A DNA stretch of 64,000 bases from the NCBI GenBank assembly GCA_002914845.1, contig JXTC01000176.1, positions 333,368 to 397,367 of the forward strand. Reading direction: 5' to 3'. Origin of the DNA: Trema orientale (taxonomy: Eukaryota > Streptophyta > Magnoliopsida > Rosales > Cannabaceae). This document shows positions 12,030 through 25,403 of the stretch, piece by piece. The notes beneath the pieces were generated by a model. It saw nothing but the letters and a program-made list of their open reading frames with translations. It did not search any database and was not told the DNA's origin. Made by a program: the position numbers and the translations under genes. Numbering within the stretch: position 1 is the stretch's first letter; each line of letters opens with the position of its first letter.

Positions 12030-12450
12030 TCTATTATAGTTAGTCATTAGTTTAATTGGTTAGAGTTAAGTTAATTAGGTAATTATTCTGTTAAGAGTCA
12101 AGTTTGACAGGTCAATTTAGACTTTGTAACATAGACCTTGTGTATAAATGAAGGTCTGTGAAATTAGAATGACTCTCAAAAAAGAAAAGAAGGAAAAAAT
12201 AGAGTACGAGAGAATATTTTTCAGTGAGGATATGAGAGTGAATCATATAGGTGTAATGGGGATATTTTTGGGTGATTCTTTATATTGAGTGAATAAAAAA
12301 AACCTGCTTGTAACTTGATTCTTGCTTTGATAGTGGATTGAAGAGCAACACTAGCGAACTGGACATAGATCCTAAATTAGGATTGAACCAGTATAAAATT
12401 CTGAGTGTCTTTAGTTTGGTTTCTAAGAGTCTGTATCTGGGTAACTCATA
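12030..12450 (+). repeat. 5' LTR of the outer Ty1/copia element (approximate limits)
   Basis: The segment contains a TATA-like TATAAATGAAG near 12142. It ends just before a primer-binding-like site tagtatcagagc (about 12455), which differs by one base from the TGGTATCAGAGC complement of initiator tRNA-Met. Gag coding follows at 12542. No 3' partner LTR was found, so the outer limit is a guess. Confidence 0.55.
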
Positions 12451-12716
12451 ATAAAGTAGTATCAGAGCCAAGTTAAAATCTGAGAAGTGATTCATTAAAG
12501 AAAGAAGTCAGAAGTATTCTTGAATAATTGAAGGTACATCAATGGTGTCTATGAAGTTCAAACTAACCCCATTCGATGGATATGGTGATTTCAGCTCTTG
12601 GAGAAAAAAGATGAGAGCCCTGCTAGTTCAACATAAACTGCAAAAGGCTCTATTAGATCCGAGTATATTTCCTACCACTACCTCTGATGTTGAAAAAACA
12701 GAGCTTCAAGAATAAG

Positions 12717-12860
12717 TATACCCCATTATTATTCTGTATTTGGCTGATATTATTCTGAGACAGAACGATGGAGTTGATACCGCTGAAATATACCCCATTA
12801 TTATTCTGTATTTGGCTGATATTATTTTGAGACAGATCGATGGAGTTGATACTGCTGAAA
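12717..12860 (+). repeat. 72-bp tandem duplication in the gag of the outer copia
   Basis: Two copies (12717-12788 and 12789-12860) begin tataccccattattatt and differ at a few bases. The unit is 24 codons long. The second copy ends exactly where the nested element begins. Confidence 0.9.
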
Positions 12861-14687
12861 TGGACCTAACACTTAGGAAAAATCATACATTTATGCAAAC
12901 TATGGAAAACACATGATCACATCATGAACGCAACAGAAAAGTTAGCGGATTTAGATTTTAAAATTTTTCATGAAAACAATTTTTATAACTATAGAATATG
13001 CATATATCAAATACAGGATCATATATAACATAAATCAAATCTACATGCATAAAACCTTGAGATTAGATTTGGGGTTTACCTCTTGTAGCGTGCTCCTCCT
13101 TGATCTCCTTGTTGATGGTGATCAAATTCCTAACCCTAGATCTTCTTATCTATGCTCTTGCTCTTAGTTGATGAGACAAGTGGGCACCAAGTTAAATCCT
13201 TCGTTAGAGAACTATCAAGAACTCCTTCATGATCTTCTAGTCATAATTATTTGAGATGAGTACGTGAAATTTCTAGAAAATTATTTTTTTATCTCCGGGA
13301 TGAGTATAGTCGAATTGCACAGTGACTTTAGTTCACTATGCTTGACCAAAATTCACTACTTCTCTATCCTTGTGGCGTGTTACACTAGGCTAAGGTGGTA
13401 CAATTTTTTCTCTCATATTCTTTATATATATGAGGCCCAAAACTGCTAATTCCAGTCTAATTAGAATTAGGCTTGTTCTCCAATTTGGGCTTTAGGTGTA
13501 TTTTTATAAATATGTCCAACTCATGTAACTTATTTATAAAAATACCAACTTTTGTGTAGAATCATTATTTTATACAGTTTCATGAAACTAATTTCATAAA
13601 TACTACCAACCAATTAATGAGTTTTGTTGAGCTAGACAAGGGACCTAATAGATCCAAATAATCTAAACTCCAATAGTATGATAAATACATAATAACTCTT
13701 ATTATAGTATTTATATAAATACTATTAGTAAATGGGACGCTCTACTAAAGATCCAATACTGCACTCTTAGATTAAATGTCATACTTTTTATAGAGATTTA
13801 ATCAACTAGCCTTGATTAACTAATCTATCTAGTATATTCTATACCACATGTAAAATCTCTATACAATGCCATAGTTGAATAGGTAAAATTACCGTAATAC
13901 TCCTTCAACACATATTTACCTTTAAGTTACCATCTTTCTATCAAAGAATAATGTTGTCGATAATTTTGTTCTCAATGGCCATTTAAAAAAAATTATCAAC
14001 TAATTCACAAAGTGAATACTAAGATCTTAGATTTAATTATTCCATGAATCTTGAAAGACCTTAAAGTGGCATTAATGTATAGTACCCTTAACTATTTAGT
14101 GTTCTCGTCAATTCATAAATTACAATCTCCAATATGCCAGAGTTCACCGCTATTTTCACAGAGGCTAGTCTTTTAATAGATCGAAATATTACAACCCATG
14201 AAAGTAAGTCCAGTTAAACATCAAGGATTAAGATCTACATGATAAGAGCTAGTTTGTGGTAATATTAAGAATTGAGTTGTAGCACTCCAATTCTTTATAT
14301 TACCTGGTCCAGTTCAATACACATAGCTTATTTATATTGTATTAATGTTTCTATCAAAAGTCAGATGCTTTAATGATTTGAGACAAATCATTCTCGTTGA
14401 GATAGAAAAACACTATAGCCTATAGTAAATAAAGTATTCCATCTTTATTTACAGATTGTGAACTAGTTAATTTAGACTTAGATAAAGAAATAAGTCTCCC
14501 CATAATTAACAGTTAATCATTATTGTTTCTTTATACACAAATAAAATCATGGAATCTTTTTCAGATAAATAAACTATTCAACTGAGACAGTTTAATCTAG
14601 CAAATATCATAATTACATATAAGAGAAAGTTGTTTACACTAAAAGGGTAAAATTAGAAATCTACTTTTTAGGGTAAATATCCCAATA
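12861..14687 (-). repeat. 3' LTR of the nested copia element
   Basis: It matches the right LTR at both ends. The first 8 bases after TG (ttggaatt in the partner) are missing here, and the inner end reads atcccaata where the partner has atccaaca. It is about 1 kb longer than the partner because the partner carries an internal deletion. Confidence 0.85.
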
Positions 14688-15097
14688 TTCTCCCACTTGT
14701 CTAAAAAGCAGTCACTCAAACTAACTTTCTAAAAGCCAAAAAATGTTCCAAATAACTGAAATTAATTAAAGTGAAAACTAAGTGTTCAACTAACAACTTA
14801 AATAATTAAGAAAAGTAATAAAGGTCATAAGCTCTCTCTTCATCTTTTTCTTAAGGAGTTCTCTCTCATCCTCTAGAAAGTCTCTACTTTTGTTGTTGAA
14901 GGTTGTATTGGTAATTGTCTATAAAGAAGATAGCCCTTCTATTCCTTCAGGTAGCCAAGCAGAAAATATTTTTTTCTGAATTCTTATCAACTTCGTCTCT
15001 CACTTTCTTACACAGGTATACTTCGTATCCCCATATCTTTAGATGCTATAAGCTCTCTACATAGTCCATCAACATATGAAAAGGTATCGAAGCAACT

Positions 15098-15433
15098 TTA
15101 TCTGATAGAGTGAAATTGAGGATATACGAAGCCGTCTTCAAAGCATAATCCCACTATCTTTTCGACAGCAGCGATGGTGTTGCGCTCTTTCCTAGTGTCT
15201 TTTACCATCTTTTGGAGTTTACTAATGCTCATCATTGAAGACGATGTACTTTGTAGCTCTGGGGTCAGAACATAAAGTCTATTTTGCGTTTCTCCGATAC
15301 AGTATAATATATTATTATAGAAGACATGCACTTTCTTGTCAAATACGAAATAGTAGCCTTCTATATACATCTTTGATATTGAGAGAGTATTCATACTAAA
15401 CTCCAGCACGTAGTAGCAATCTCTCATAATCAT
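15098..15433 (-). pseudogene. Copia pre-integrase remnant in the nested element
   Basis: An open frame of 111 codons contains the phrase NTLSISKMYIEGYYFVFD, followed by a short beta-like segment and a Ser/Met stretch. This is the layout found between protease and integrase in copia polyproteins (YVP..NLLSVSKL..GY). The flanking catalytic parts are absent. It is a fragment, not a gene. Confidence 0.6.
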
Positions 15434-15999
15434 GGATTTATCACTGATTTTCAGGTAAGTATCACCTATGCCTTTAACTCAAACTCTTCAATTGTCTCCA
15501 ACTTCTATATGACGACCAATGTCAGTTAATTAATTTAGTTCAATGAACCATTCTTGTCGTTACAAATATTGACATTAGTTCCTGAGTTCACTAGCCAGAG
15601 ATCTCGCATATCCATAGCTGAGAGTGATTTTCTTGGCCTTCCAGATGATCTAAGTACCGGATCCTAACCCTTTTTCAGTAGAGATATCCTTAGGTTAATT
15701 ATCGTTTAAACTTATTGAACGTTGTGATATCTCTATTAATGTCCTTATTCTACTCCGTGTATAATATTCTTTTGTCTCTTTCCTCTTTTTGAAAATATTA
15801 TCCATTTTATGAAACAGTATTTTCTCAAAAACTGCAAGATGATAAAATTCCCAATTAGACAAATGTCATATAATAAGTCCAATTCATAATCGAATTTAAT
15901 GAATTCAATTCACAATTAAATTCTGTAAGTTTAGTTCTCAATAAAAAGCATAAAGAAAAAATAATCGAATACAAACATCTTTATTTCGATTTAATTTTG

Positions 16000-18900
16000 T
16001 AGTAAATTAATAAATACCTCAACAAGGGTATTTATTATATTGAGTAAGATAATAAATACCTCAACAAAGATATTAATTATCAGGAATGAACTTCGACGTA
16101 TTCACCAACTCTTGTGATTTATCAATCAAAATAACTAATTTAAAATCAGTAGATAACTTATACAAAATATTGTAGTACACATATAATAAAATAAGAAACA
16201 TAAATGTAATGACGTATAATTAAACAAGAAGATTATGTGTTATGCTCTTATTAGTTATTTGGAAACTAAAGATAAACTATAGATAAGTATACAAATTATG
16301 ATCCTCCTAGTACTCAACTAAGTTTGCCAGTTTATCTGAATATAAAAAAATTTAGAATACATAACATTAAATCAAACAAGATAAAATGCTTATGTAGTGT
16401 CTTGAAGACTATCACAAATATTCAAGGTATTTTAACCTACCACAGATCACAAGTTACTACGGGTAATCATGTGAATCTATAAGTCAAATGTGAACAATTC
16501 ACTTTAGTCAAAAAGACAAATATCTCATATTACAGTTTACTAATTACCTTGCTTATCGGTCCATAGAATTACTAATATAGTTCCTACGGGAGATTAATAA
16601 TATCCTAGGTTGAGTGTATAACCATCATTTCAATTTACAAGCTTTCTTATACAATACAGCTTCCTATAGGAGATCAGTACATAAAGTCCACTCGTAATTT
16701 TATCTTAAGAGATTCTACTAGTAATACTCAGTTGAAAACCTTCCTACGAGAGCTCAGTAAAATTCTGAGGCAAGGTACTATTGAACCAATGATGGAGACC
16801 ATAGATATCTCATACCCGCTCCTACTCAATCTTCTAAAATTAGGGATTCCAAATTTTACCAAGTTATCTAAGTTATTTAGTAACCACAAAATCAATTATG
16901 TATATCCAATTACGTGACTTAGAGAGAACAAGCTAATTTAAGACATTATGACATACTATTCTAGACTTTGTGCTATAATCGAACAATTATTATCTCAAAA
17001 GCCAAAGTTCTAATACTATATTATATATCTCATATATATAAAAGTAGACAACAAAAGTATACAGGACATAATGATCAAGTAAGAAAGTCTGTGGATTATA
17101 AATCATTCAAGCAAAAATTTTCCAGAAGAACATTCAATTATTTGATCAACAATCTTTCAAACAAAGATAAATAATTGAAACGGTATTTAAACCAAGTCCT
17201 GTATAAAAATTAGTTTTGAAAAATCTAACTAAGAAACTTTAACCACTAAATTATTCAACTAATAATTTTAAAGATTCTTAGTAGTAGAATTTAATTTGAT
17301 TAAATTCTAAGTGCATTTAAAAAAAAAAGTAAATAGTTATAAAAATATTTTGTATAAAAATTTTATAAATAATTATAAATTCAAGAAATGAATATAAATA
17401 ATTTTATATACCTAATTAATTTTCTCAAAATTAATCATTTCAACACTATAAAAATGGTTTAAATAATTTTGGATAAAAACATTTAATAAAAATTTAAAAT
17501 CCTCCCACTCAATATGACAGTCATATCGAATTTATTTTAAAAAAATATAATTATCACATAATTATCAAAATACGTTTTCTCACATAAAATATTATCATAA
17601 TTATATCATAATTATCAATATTTTATATCATATACCACCGCACAAAATATCATCATAATTATCATATAATTAAAATATTAAAATATTTTAATCTCATTAA
17701 AATCAGGCTCCAATTTCTTTGTAAATCATGAAAAATAAATAATTATCCTTATTTTATTATTATCCTTCTAATTAATTTAATTAATCTCATTAATTAATAT
17801 TAATTATAAATTATTAATCATATTAATAATTATTCGAAAATTATTAAATAATAAAAATTAATCACATTTATAATTATTACATAATAATTTGAAATTAATG
17901 AATGTTTTCTAGTAAAACATATTATCCTATGTGTAAGAATTAAGTTCACAACTAATTCTTGTCCAAATTTAAAAATATCAAATATTATTAAATTATTGAT
18001 TTATTAGGATAATTTAAATAATTAGTAAATAAATTACATTTTTATCTAATTATTAATGAATTAGAGAATTAGTTAATTTATTTAATCTTATCATAAACTC
18101 ATTAAGACACTATCTTAAACTCATTAAGATCAAGGGGATAATAAAAAATAATTATTTTAATTATAAAAGTCCTATTTCTATAACTTTATTTAGAAAAGGT
18201 TAATTGTAATATTTTAAATTAGGAAATAATTGAAACTCTTTTAATTAATCGTAATTCATTAGAAACTTATAACTCATATATTGTTTCTATATTTATTTAG
18301 TATTTATATCTGATTATAATCAAATAATTCTAATAATTAAATAAAGATCATATCTAAATTTAATTGTGATAGAAATCTAATCATTATTAAATTTTTATTA
18401 TTAATTAAAATTACTTAATTATAAAAGGATATAACTTTTTAATTAATTAATCACATTTATTAATTTCATAGTTAATCTCATTAATTAGTTATCTAATTAA
18501 TCTTATTAATTAGTAGAGTTACTAATCTAATAAGTTATCTCTAACAATGTTGTAATTACTATAATTAGAATAGTTTCTAGATAAATAGTTATTATAATTA
18601 ACTATAGAATATTAATCTAATTAAATTCAAACTTTTTTATCCTAATTAAACAATGGATAGCAACTATTTAAATATAATCTAATCAGATTTAGTTTCGAAT
18701 TTAAATTCACTACTATATCCTAATTTAAATTTAAGGATAATTACTAAAATTAAATTATTCAAATTTAAAATATCATGATTTATGGATAATTATCTAATCA
18801 TATCTAATTACATTAAATATTAAATTAATTTGAATAGTTATTATCTATTTAAATTCAAAATTTAAATAGAAAGAGATAAGAAATCTTATCTAATTTTAAA

Positions 18901-19550
18901 TATTAGTAGATTTTCTATTTAAATTTAAATTAATTATTAGATTTATTAGGATACTATCTAATCATATATAATCTCATTAAATATCTAAATTAATTTAAAT
19001 TATCATTATCTACTTAAATTCAAAATTTAAATACAAGAGATAATATAAGAAATCTTATCTAATTTCAAAAATTAGTAGATATCCTATTTGAATTCAAATT
19101 AATTACTAGATAATATCCTAGTTATCTAATAAATTTAAATTTGCATTTTCTATGTAGATTCAAAATTAAATAGAAAAAGATAATATAGGAAGTCTTATCT
19201 ATTTCAAAAATAGTGGATATCTTATTCCAATTTAAATTAACTATTAGATAATATCCTATTAATTTAAATAATTTAAATTTAATATTATCTTATAGTAAAT
19301 CAAATTTAAAATAGGATAACTCAAAAATAGATGACTATCCTAATCTTATTCGAATAGTTTCCTATTTCAAAGTTTGAATTCAAATTAAATAATTATCTAA
19401 CTAATTCAAATTTAAAATAGGAAAGTTTAAAATTTGAAAAAACTATCCTAATCTAATTGGATAATTACCCAATTTAAAATTTGAATTCAAAATTAGATAA
19501 TTATTATTAAATAATAATTTTTTTAAAAATAGAAAATTAGTGATGGTGGT
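16000..19550. repeat. Very AT-rich leader of the nested element, with degenerate tandem units
   Basis: Almost only A and T. Between 18850 and 19300 a unit starting attcaaaatttaaat...gagata and continuing cttatctaattt...attag recurs at about 18852, 19018 and 19157 (spacing about 166 and 140 bp). Near 16580-16760 the phrase cctacgggagat/cctataggagat/cctacgagagct recurs three times. No coding capacity. Confidence 0.6.
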
Positions 19551-19790
19551 CAGAAAACTACTACTGGAGCGGCGGTGCCACCACCACCTAAAAGGGTGGT
19601 GACGGGAGGTGAAAAAGTTGGGGACAGGAGGTGACAGGTGTGGGTGGTGCCCAGCCCCGGGATGCGGCAGGACCGCACGCAACAACTGCACTAGCTATGT
19701 GGTGTGCACACTGGCTGCGAACGATAGGCCGTGTATGACTAAAGCGCGGGTTAGCTTGCGCCACCCCTTCCTTATTTTTTTTTAATAAAA
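19551..19790. other. GC-rich island inside the AT-rich leader
   Basis: About 240 bp with many GGTGG and CCACC words contrasts sharply with its surroundings. It is about 320 bp from the element's 5' LTR, in the leader. Both strands are open by chance, and no product is recognised. Confidence 0.5.
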
Positions 19791-20106
19791 ACAAATTTGG
19801 AAAAAATAAAAATAGCAACAAAAAAACTGGAAAAGAAATTCAGTTTTTCAAACTTTTTGAAACATGTTCATGATTTTATCAATCATAAAATTCAAGAACA
19901 CCCAATCTAATTTTGCTAGAATCACATTCCACATATTTTCTCACCATGCAAAAATCAATAGCATACGTAATTAAATATTATTCATCACCATGAATTATTT
20001 AACTATCATAAATAAAAATTGCTCAAACTCAATCACATAATTTAGATCATACAATTCTAGATCAATATTATGCTCTATATATGAATCTATCCTCTATGAT
20101 ACCAAT

Positions 20107-20908
20107 TGTTGGAATTGACCTAACACTTAGAAAAAATCACATATGCATAGCTCATGATCATATCATGAACGCAGCGGAAAAGTTCGCGAATTTAGGTTTT
20201 AAAATTTTTCATAAAAATAATTTTCATAACTATAGAATATGTATATATTAAATATAGGATCATGTATAATATAGATCAAATCTATATGTATAAACCCTAG
20301 GGATTAGATTTGGGGTTGACCTCTTGTAGCGTGCTCCTCCTTGATCTTTTTGTTAATGGTGATCAAATTTCTAATCTTAGGTCTTCTTGTCTATGCTCCT
20401 GCTGTTGGTTAATGAAATGAGTGGGTACCAAGTTGAATCCTTTATTAGAGAACTATCAAGAACTCCTTGATCTTCTAGTCACAGTTATTTGAGATGAGTA
20501 CTGAAATTTCTAGAAAACTATTTTCTTCTCTCCGGGATGAGTATGGCCGAATTGCACAGCGACTTTAGTTCACTGTGCTTGGCTGAAATTCACTAATTCT
20601 CTATCTTTGTGTCGTGTTGCACTAGGCTAGGGTGGTGCAGTTTTTTCTCTCATATTCCTTATATATAAGGCCCAAAACTACTAATTCTAGTCTAATTAGA
20701 ATTAGGCTTGTTCTCCAATTTGGGATTTGAGTGTATTTTAATAAATATGTCCAATTCATGTAACTTATTTATAAAAATACTAACTTCTGTGTAGAATCAT
20801 TATTTTACACAGTTTCATCTAGTAAATATTATAATTATATACGAGAAAAAGTTGTTTACACTAAAAGAGAAAAATTAGAAATCTGCCTTTTAGGGCAAAG
20901 ATCCAACA
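20107..20908 (-). repeat. 5' LTR of the nested copia element, internally deleted
   Basis: It starts TGTTGGAATTGACC and ends GATCCAACA on the plus strand. It is 802 bp long against about 1827 bp for its partner. The missing ~1 kb lies between 'cagtttcat' and 'atctagtaaatat', where the partner has cagtttcat and cagtttaatct at the two edges, so a deletion between short repeats is likely. Confidence 0.88.
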
Positions 20909-23850
20909 GACACAACTTATAAGGCGTGGAAAAAGCATGAAGAATTGTATCTCACCAAGTCCTTAACCAACCGAATTCTTCTTAAAGAAATGTTTTTTGG
21001 CTTCAAAATGTATACGATTAAGAACTTGGAGCAAAATTTGGATGAATTTAAAAAGATTGTCATAACTCTGGGATCCATTAACGATGAGAAAATTGGAGTT
21101 GAAAGCCAAGTAATCATCATGCTCAACTCTTTGCCAGATTCATAAAAAGAGGTTAAAGCAGCTATAAAGTTTGGCAGAAAATCCATCACCTTAGATGAAG
21201 TGACTGCAACACTTCGTTCGTGGGAATTGGAGATGAAGTCAAGTATAAAGAGTAGCTCTAATAGTGATAGCTTGAATATAAGAGGAAGGTCAAAGGAGAG
21301 GAACAACGCTAAAGGCAGGGGAAAATCTCGTTCAAAATCCAAGAATGGAAATCGCACCATAAGATGCTGGGCATGCCATGAAGAGGGTCACATGAGGAAA
21401 AATTGTCCCAGCATGAAAAAATTCAAGAAAGATTATCAGAACGCTAATGGAGATGCAGTTGTGGGTTGTGGCCGAGATATGAGAGTGTTGATATCCTTTT
21501 AGTTTCAACAGGTGGCAATGACAAGCAGTGGATCTTGGACTCCGGACACTTTTTTCACATGACACCAAACAAGGACTGATTTGAGACCTTTAAGGGAATT
21601 GATGGAGGTCAGGTTCTATTTGGTAATAACAAGTCCTGTAAAGTAATGGGTATTAGTTCAATTCGTGTTAAATGCTTGATGGGATAGAAAGACTGCTTCA
21701 AGATGTCAGGTATGTTCCTAAACTAAAAAGGAACTTGATTTTACTTGGTACTTTGGATTCAAATAGTTATTCTTATAAAGCTGAGAATGGCGTAATTAAG
21801 GTCATGAGAGGCTGTATGATTGTTATGAAAGGAATTATGCAGAATGGCCTGTCTGCTTTACAAGGGAGTACTGTAATAGGAGCAGTAAATGCTGTAGATT
21901 GTGATTTTGAGTTGAAAACTAAACTTTGGCATCATATATTAGCACGTGGGTGACAGTGAGCGAGGTTTGTATGAACTTGAAAAACAAGGGCTGTTGTGTG
22001 GTGAAAAACATGGAAAATTGGAGTTTTGTTAACATTGCATTTATGGCGAGGCTTCAAGACTCAAGTTTAACAAAGCAGTACACAATTCCAAAGGCATCCT
22101 CAATTATGTGCATTCATATTTGTGGGGGCCATCGATTCATCAAACTCTTGGTGGACGTAGGTACTTCATGTCCATTATTAATGATTTTTCTAGAAAGGTT
22201 CAGGTTTTTATCTTGAAAACTAAAGAGGAAGCATTCCAAAAGTTTGTCGAGTGGAAGAAATTGCTGGAAGTATAAACGGGTAGAAAAGTCAAACGGTTGA
22301 AAACTAATAATGAATGCGAGTATGAGAAAGAAAAATTGAAGGAATTTTGCATGAAAGAAGGAATGAAGAAGCATAATACTGTGAGAGATACCCCTCGGCA
22401 AAATGGTCTTACTGAGAGGATGAATAGGACTCTTCTAGAAAGAGTAAGATGTATGTCATCATGTGCCAACTTGCCTAAAAATTTATGGGGAGGAGCTATC
22501 ACAACAGTAGCTTATCTAGTTAACAGAAGTCCTTATGCTACTATAGGTTTCAAAACAGCAGAAAAATTATGGACAGGAATAGCTCATAAGTATGATCATT
22601 TAAAGGTGTTTGGTTGTGTTGGCTATGCACATATTAAATAAGGTAAATTGGATCTAAGTGCAAAAAGGTGTATATTTATAAGGTATCCTCCTGGAGTTAA
22701 GATCTACAAGCTCTGGTATTCAGATGAAACTAGTTCCAAAAGCTTTATATGAATTTAACTATTATAGTTACTAGTAATGATAAAGGTAACCAGAGTTCAA
22801 GAATACAGGTGGAGTTCTCTAGTTCACCATCTATTGATCAACAAACACAACCAGGTGGTGAAAATGAAGATACTCAGTTTTAAGATGATGTTGAACAACC
22901 AAAAAGACTACAGAGATATCAGCTAACAAGAGATAGAGTCAGTGGATTCGCTGACAAGAGATAGAGATAGAGTAAGATGATGTTCAAGAAAAGACATAAG
23001 ACCTCCAAGCAGGTATGGATTTGCTGACATGCTCTCATATGCATTTACTGTTGCCAAAGAAGTAGAGAATAGTGGACCTTTGAGCTATAAAAAAGCTATT
23101 ACTTGTAAAGACAGTTCCAAATGGACTGAAGCCATGATGGAAGAAATGAAAAGTCTACTGAAAAATCAAATATGGACTTTGGTAGATAAACCTGCTGGTC
23201 AGAAATTAGTGGGTTGTAAATGGATTTATAAGAGAAAGGATGATAAAAGCCTAGATTTAAGGCTAGATTAGTAGCAAAAGGTTTGACTCAAAAAGAGGGT
23301 ATAGATTACAATGAAATTTATTCTCCAGTAGTTAGACACACTTCAATTCATGTTTGTTAGCTTTGGTTACACAATTTGATATGGAGTTGGAGCATTTGAA
23401 TGTTAAAACAACTTTTCTTCATAGGACATTAGATGGGAAATTTTACATGACCCAACCCGAATGTTTTGTGTTAGAAGAAAATGAAGGAAAAGTGTGTTTA
23501 CTTAAAAGGTCTTTGTATAGGCTCAAGCAGTACCCAAGGCAGTGGTACCTTAGATTTGATGAGTTTATGATAGGTTCTGGTTTCTCAAGAAGTAGGTATA
23601 ATAGTTGTGTATATGTGAAATGACTTGGAAAATGGAAACAAGTTGGTATCTTCTTGTTGTCATATATAGATGATATGCTTATAGCATCTACTGATAAGAA
23701 TGAGATTCAGAAGCTTAAAATTTTGTTAAACAATGATTTTGAAAGGAAGGATCTTGGTATGGCCAAGAGGACACTTGGAATGCTTGAGATATTTAGCAAA
23801 AGAGAGTGATAAATACTTATACAATTTCCATGAACTAGTGAGTTGTGCCC

Positions 23851-24877
23851 CATGAACATAAACAATATTATTGGTTGAATTACGTTAAATTTATGTCTTC
23901 TTTGTTATTATCTTCCCTTATTTTATTTCTTGGACCTTAAGGATAGTATGTATATTGATAGTTTGTGAGATTGCTTCTACGACAGCAGTTAGAGAAACAA
24001 TATGAATTTTATTTCCTTTTTGTATCACTACATTAAAAAATAAAATAGAGACCATGCCAAGCTCCATAGTTCCAAATTGTCAAGTGGCTTTAAATTGCGC
24101 GACTAGGAAAGTTTCGATTGAAGTTGTTAAAGATTTTTTGTTTTGCCGTTTTCCATGTGAAACCAACTTTGCCTGCAATAATTTAACCACCAACCTTTTT
24201 TTTATTAATTTTTTTTCTAATCTCATTTTCCCACAGTTATATAAACAAAAACCTTTTCAAGCACCAAAAAACGAAGGACAATTATTTTTCGCTTAAACAA
24301 CCATATAAGAATATACTAGTAGTCCTACTTTTCTTTGGCACCATGCGACCAAATAAAGGTGACAAAGAATATGTCCAGAAAAGGATGTGACATCGCCTTG
24401 TTAATTCATTTATCAAAATACACCATAAATCCTCTCGCGGAAAAAAAAAGGTTTATTATATATAAAACATCACTAATTGGTGCTTGGCTTTTTACAGTAG
24501 CAACATCAAATAATAAGCAGAAATGATAAATCATCATGTAGAATTTGAACTTTATTTCATTAACTTCTCAATCACGAACACTTTTATGCAGAAAGCGCAA
24601 AACAAAGATGTTAGTGATTAGTAATGTTTGGCTTTCTTGAAATTTGTATATACATATCCGCCCAAAAAAGAAAAAGAAAAACCGATCAATATATAGCTAC
24701 TTGAAGAAGCCACAGAAGCTCCTTAACGACTAGTGGAAAATGGAAATAGCTTAAAGCATAAATAAAGCAGAAGCCTAAGGAAGTATGAAGCAGTCGGGGG
24801 TAATTATTTCAAAGTGATAATGAATACCTTAGCTCTAAAATTGAGTTGAGATGGATAAATGCCCAAGAATTCTCATG
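23851..24877. other. Intergenic DNA after the outer copia, no gene seen
   Basis: It may include unrecognisable remains of the copia 3' end. The frames at 24054-24296 and 24335-24526 carry no known domain. Confidence 0.4.
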
Positions 24878-25157
24878 TAGAGGTGGAAAAGTAGGTTATG
24901 CCAAAAGGGCCGGCCACCTAAGGGCAGAGCCAGGCTGGGCCATAGGTATGAACCCGCTTGGTCAGAAAATAATTTTGAGAAAATAAAGGAATACATGGAA
25001 TTTAAAGAAAATATATTAAGTATACGGTACTCCCGTTTTAAAAAACTTCATACGTGTTTTTTAGAAAGATACGATTTAATTAAACACACAGGTCCTGTAA
25101 CTTTCCCCTTTCTTCTTCTCTCTCTTGCTCAAACACGAAACCTATAAGTATGTAATG

Positions 25158-25403
25158 GTCGTCTTTTATTTTTCTCTGCCATCGACAAGGTTATCTCTCC
25201 ATTGAAGATGACGATTCTCAGCTTTATTTTCCTGAGCTTCTCGATTGCGAGTTCGAGTATGAGATTATGGCACCATCACAGGTATTCAAATACATTGAGA
25301 CATCTCAGGGTCCGGGCTATGGTCATGTAGAAGATAAGGTGGTTGAGGAGAGAAGGATACCCAGTACCCTACGAACTTTTGGCCTTGTTTATAATTTCGA
25401 ATG
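25158..25403 (+). other. Coding-like open stretch of unknown nature
   Basis: The frame running to the stop at 25401-25403 is open from about 25160. It encodes an acidic peptide with phrases SIEDDDSQLYFPELLDCEFE and MAPSQVFKYIETSQGPGY. A consensus splice donor (CAG|GTATTC) lies at 25279 and an acceptor (ttttcacag|GG) at about 25849, so part may be an exon. A second frame from the ATG at 25207 gives a hydrophobic, signal-like N-terminus of 40 residues. I do not recognise the family. It could be a captured exon or a gene remnant. Confidence 0.3.

Larger units (their letters stand above)
12861..20908 (-). mobile_element. Nested Ty1/copia-like LTR element, minus strand, decayed
   Basis: Related LTRs face each other at 12861-14687 and 20107-20908. 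Beside the right LTR the minus strand reads ttggtatcat, a primer-binding-like site. Beside the left LTR it reads gacaagtgggaga, a polypurine tract. So the element runs right to left, with its 5' LTR at the right. The interior keeps only scraps of pol. The frame at 15433-15098 resembles the copia pre-integrase region, and about 15060-14900 reads like the segment after integrase (LKIWG). No intact protein remains. Positions 16000-19550 are extremely AT-rich. It lies inside the gag of the outer copia, so it is the younger of the two. No clean 5-bp target duplication survives. Confidence 0.85.
12542..23850 (+). pseudogene. Outer Ty1/copia gag-pol, decayed and split by a nested element
   Basis: Gag begins at 12542, is interrupted at 12860 and resumes at about 20909. 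It carries a CCHC zinc knuckle (CWACHEEGHMRKNC, about 21366-21407). Then come an aspartic-protease-like segment (WILDSG, about 21530) and a pre-integrase region (21672-21953). Integrase pieces follow (about 21930-22640, including the DTPRQNGLTERMNRT stretch near 22390). Reverse transcriptase pieces run from 23029 to 23700 with the YIDD box at 23663-23674. The order protease-integrase-RT is that of Ty1/copia. Many stops and frameshifts break every domain, RNase H is not recognisable and no 3' LTR follows, so the element is dead and 3'-truncated. Confidence 0.9.

Noticed and set aside
21332-22502. Several minus-strand frames between 21.3 and 22.5 kb
   Set aside because: They are opposite strands of copia gag-pol remnants.
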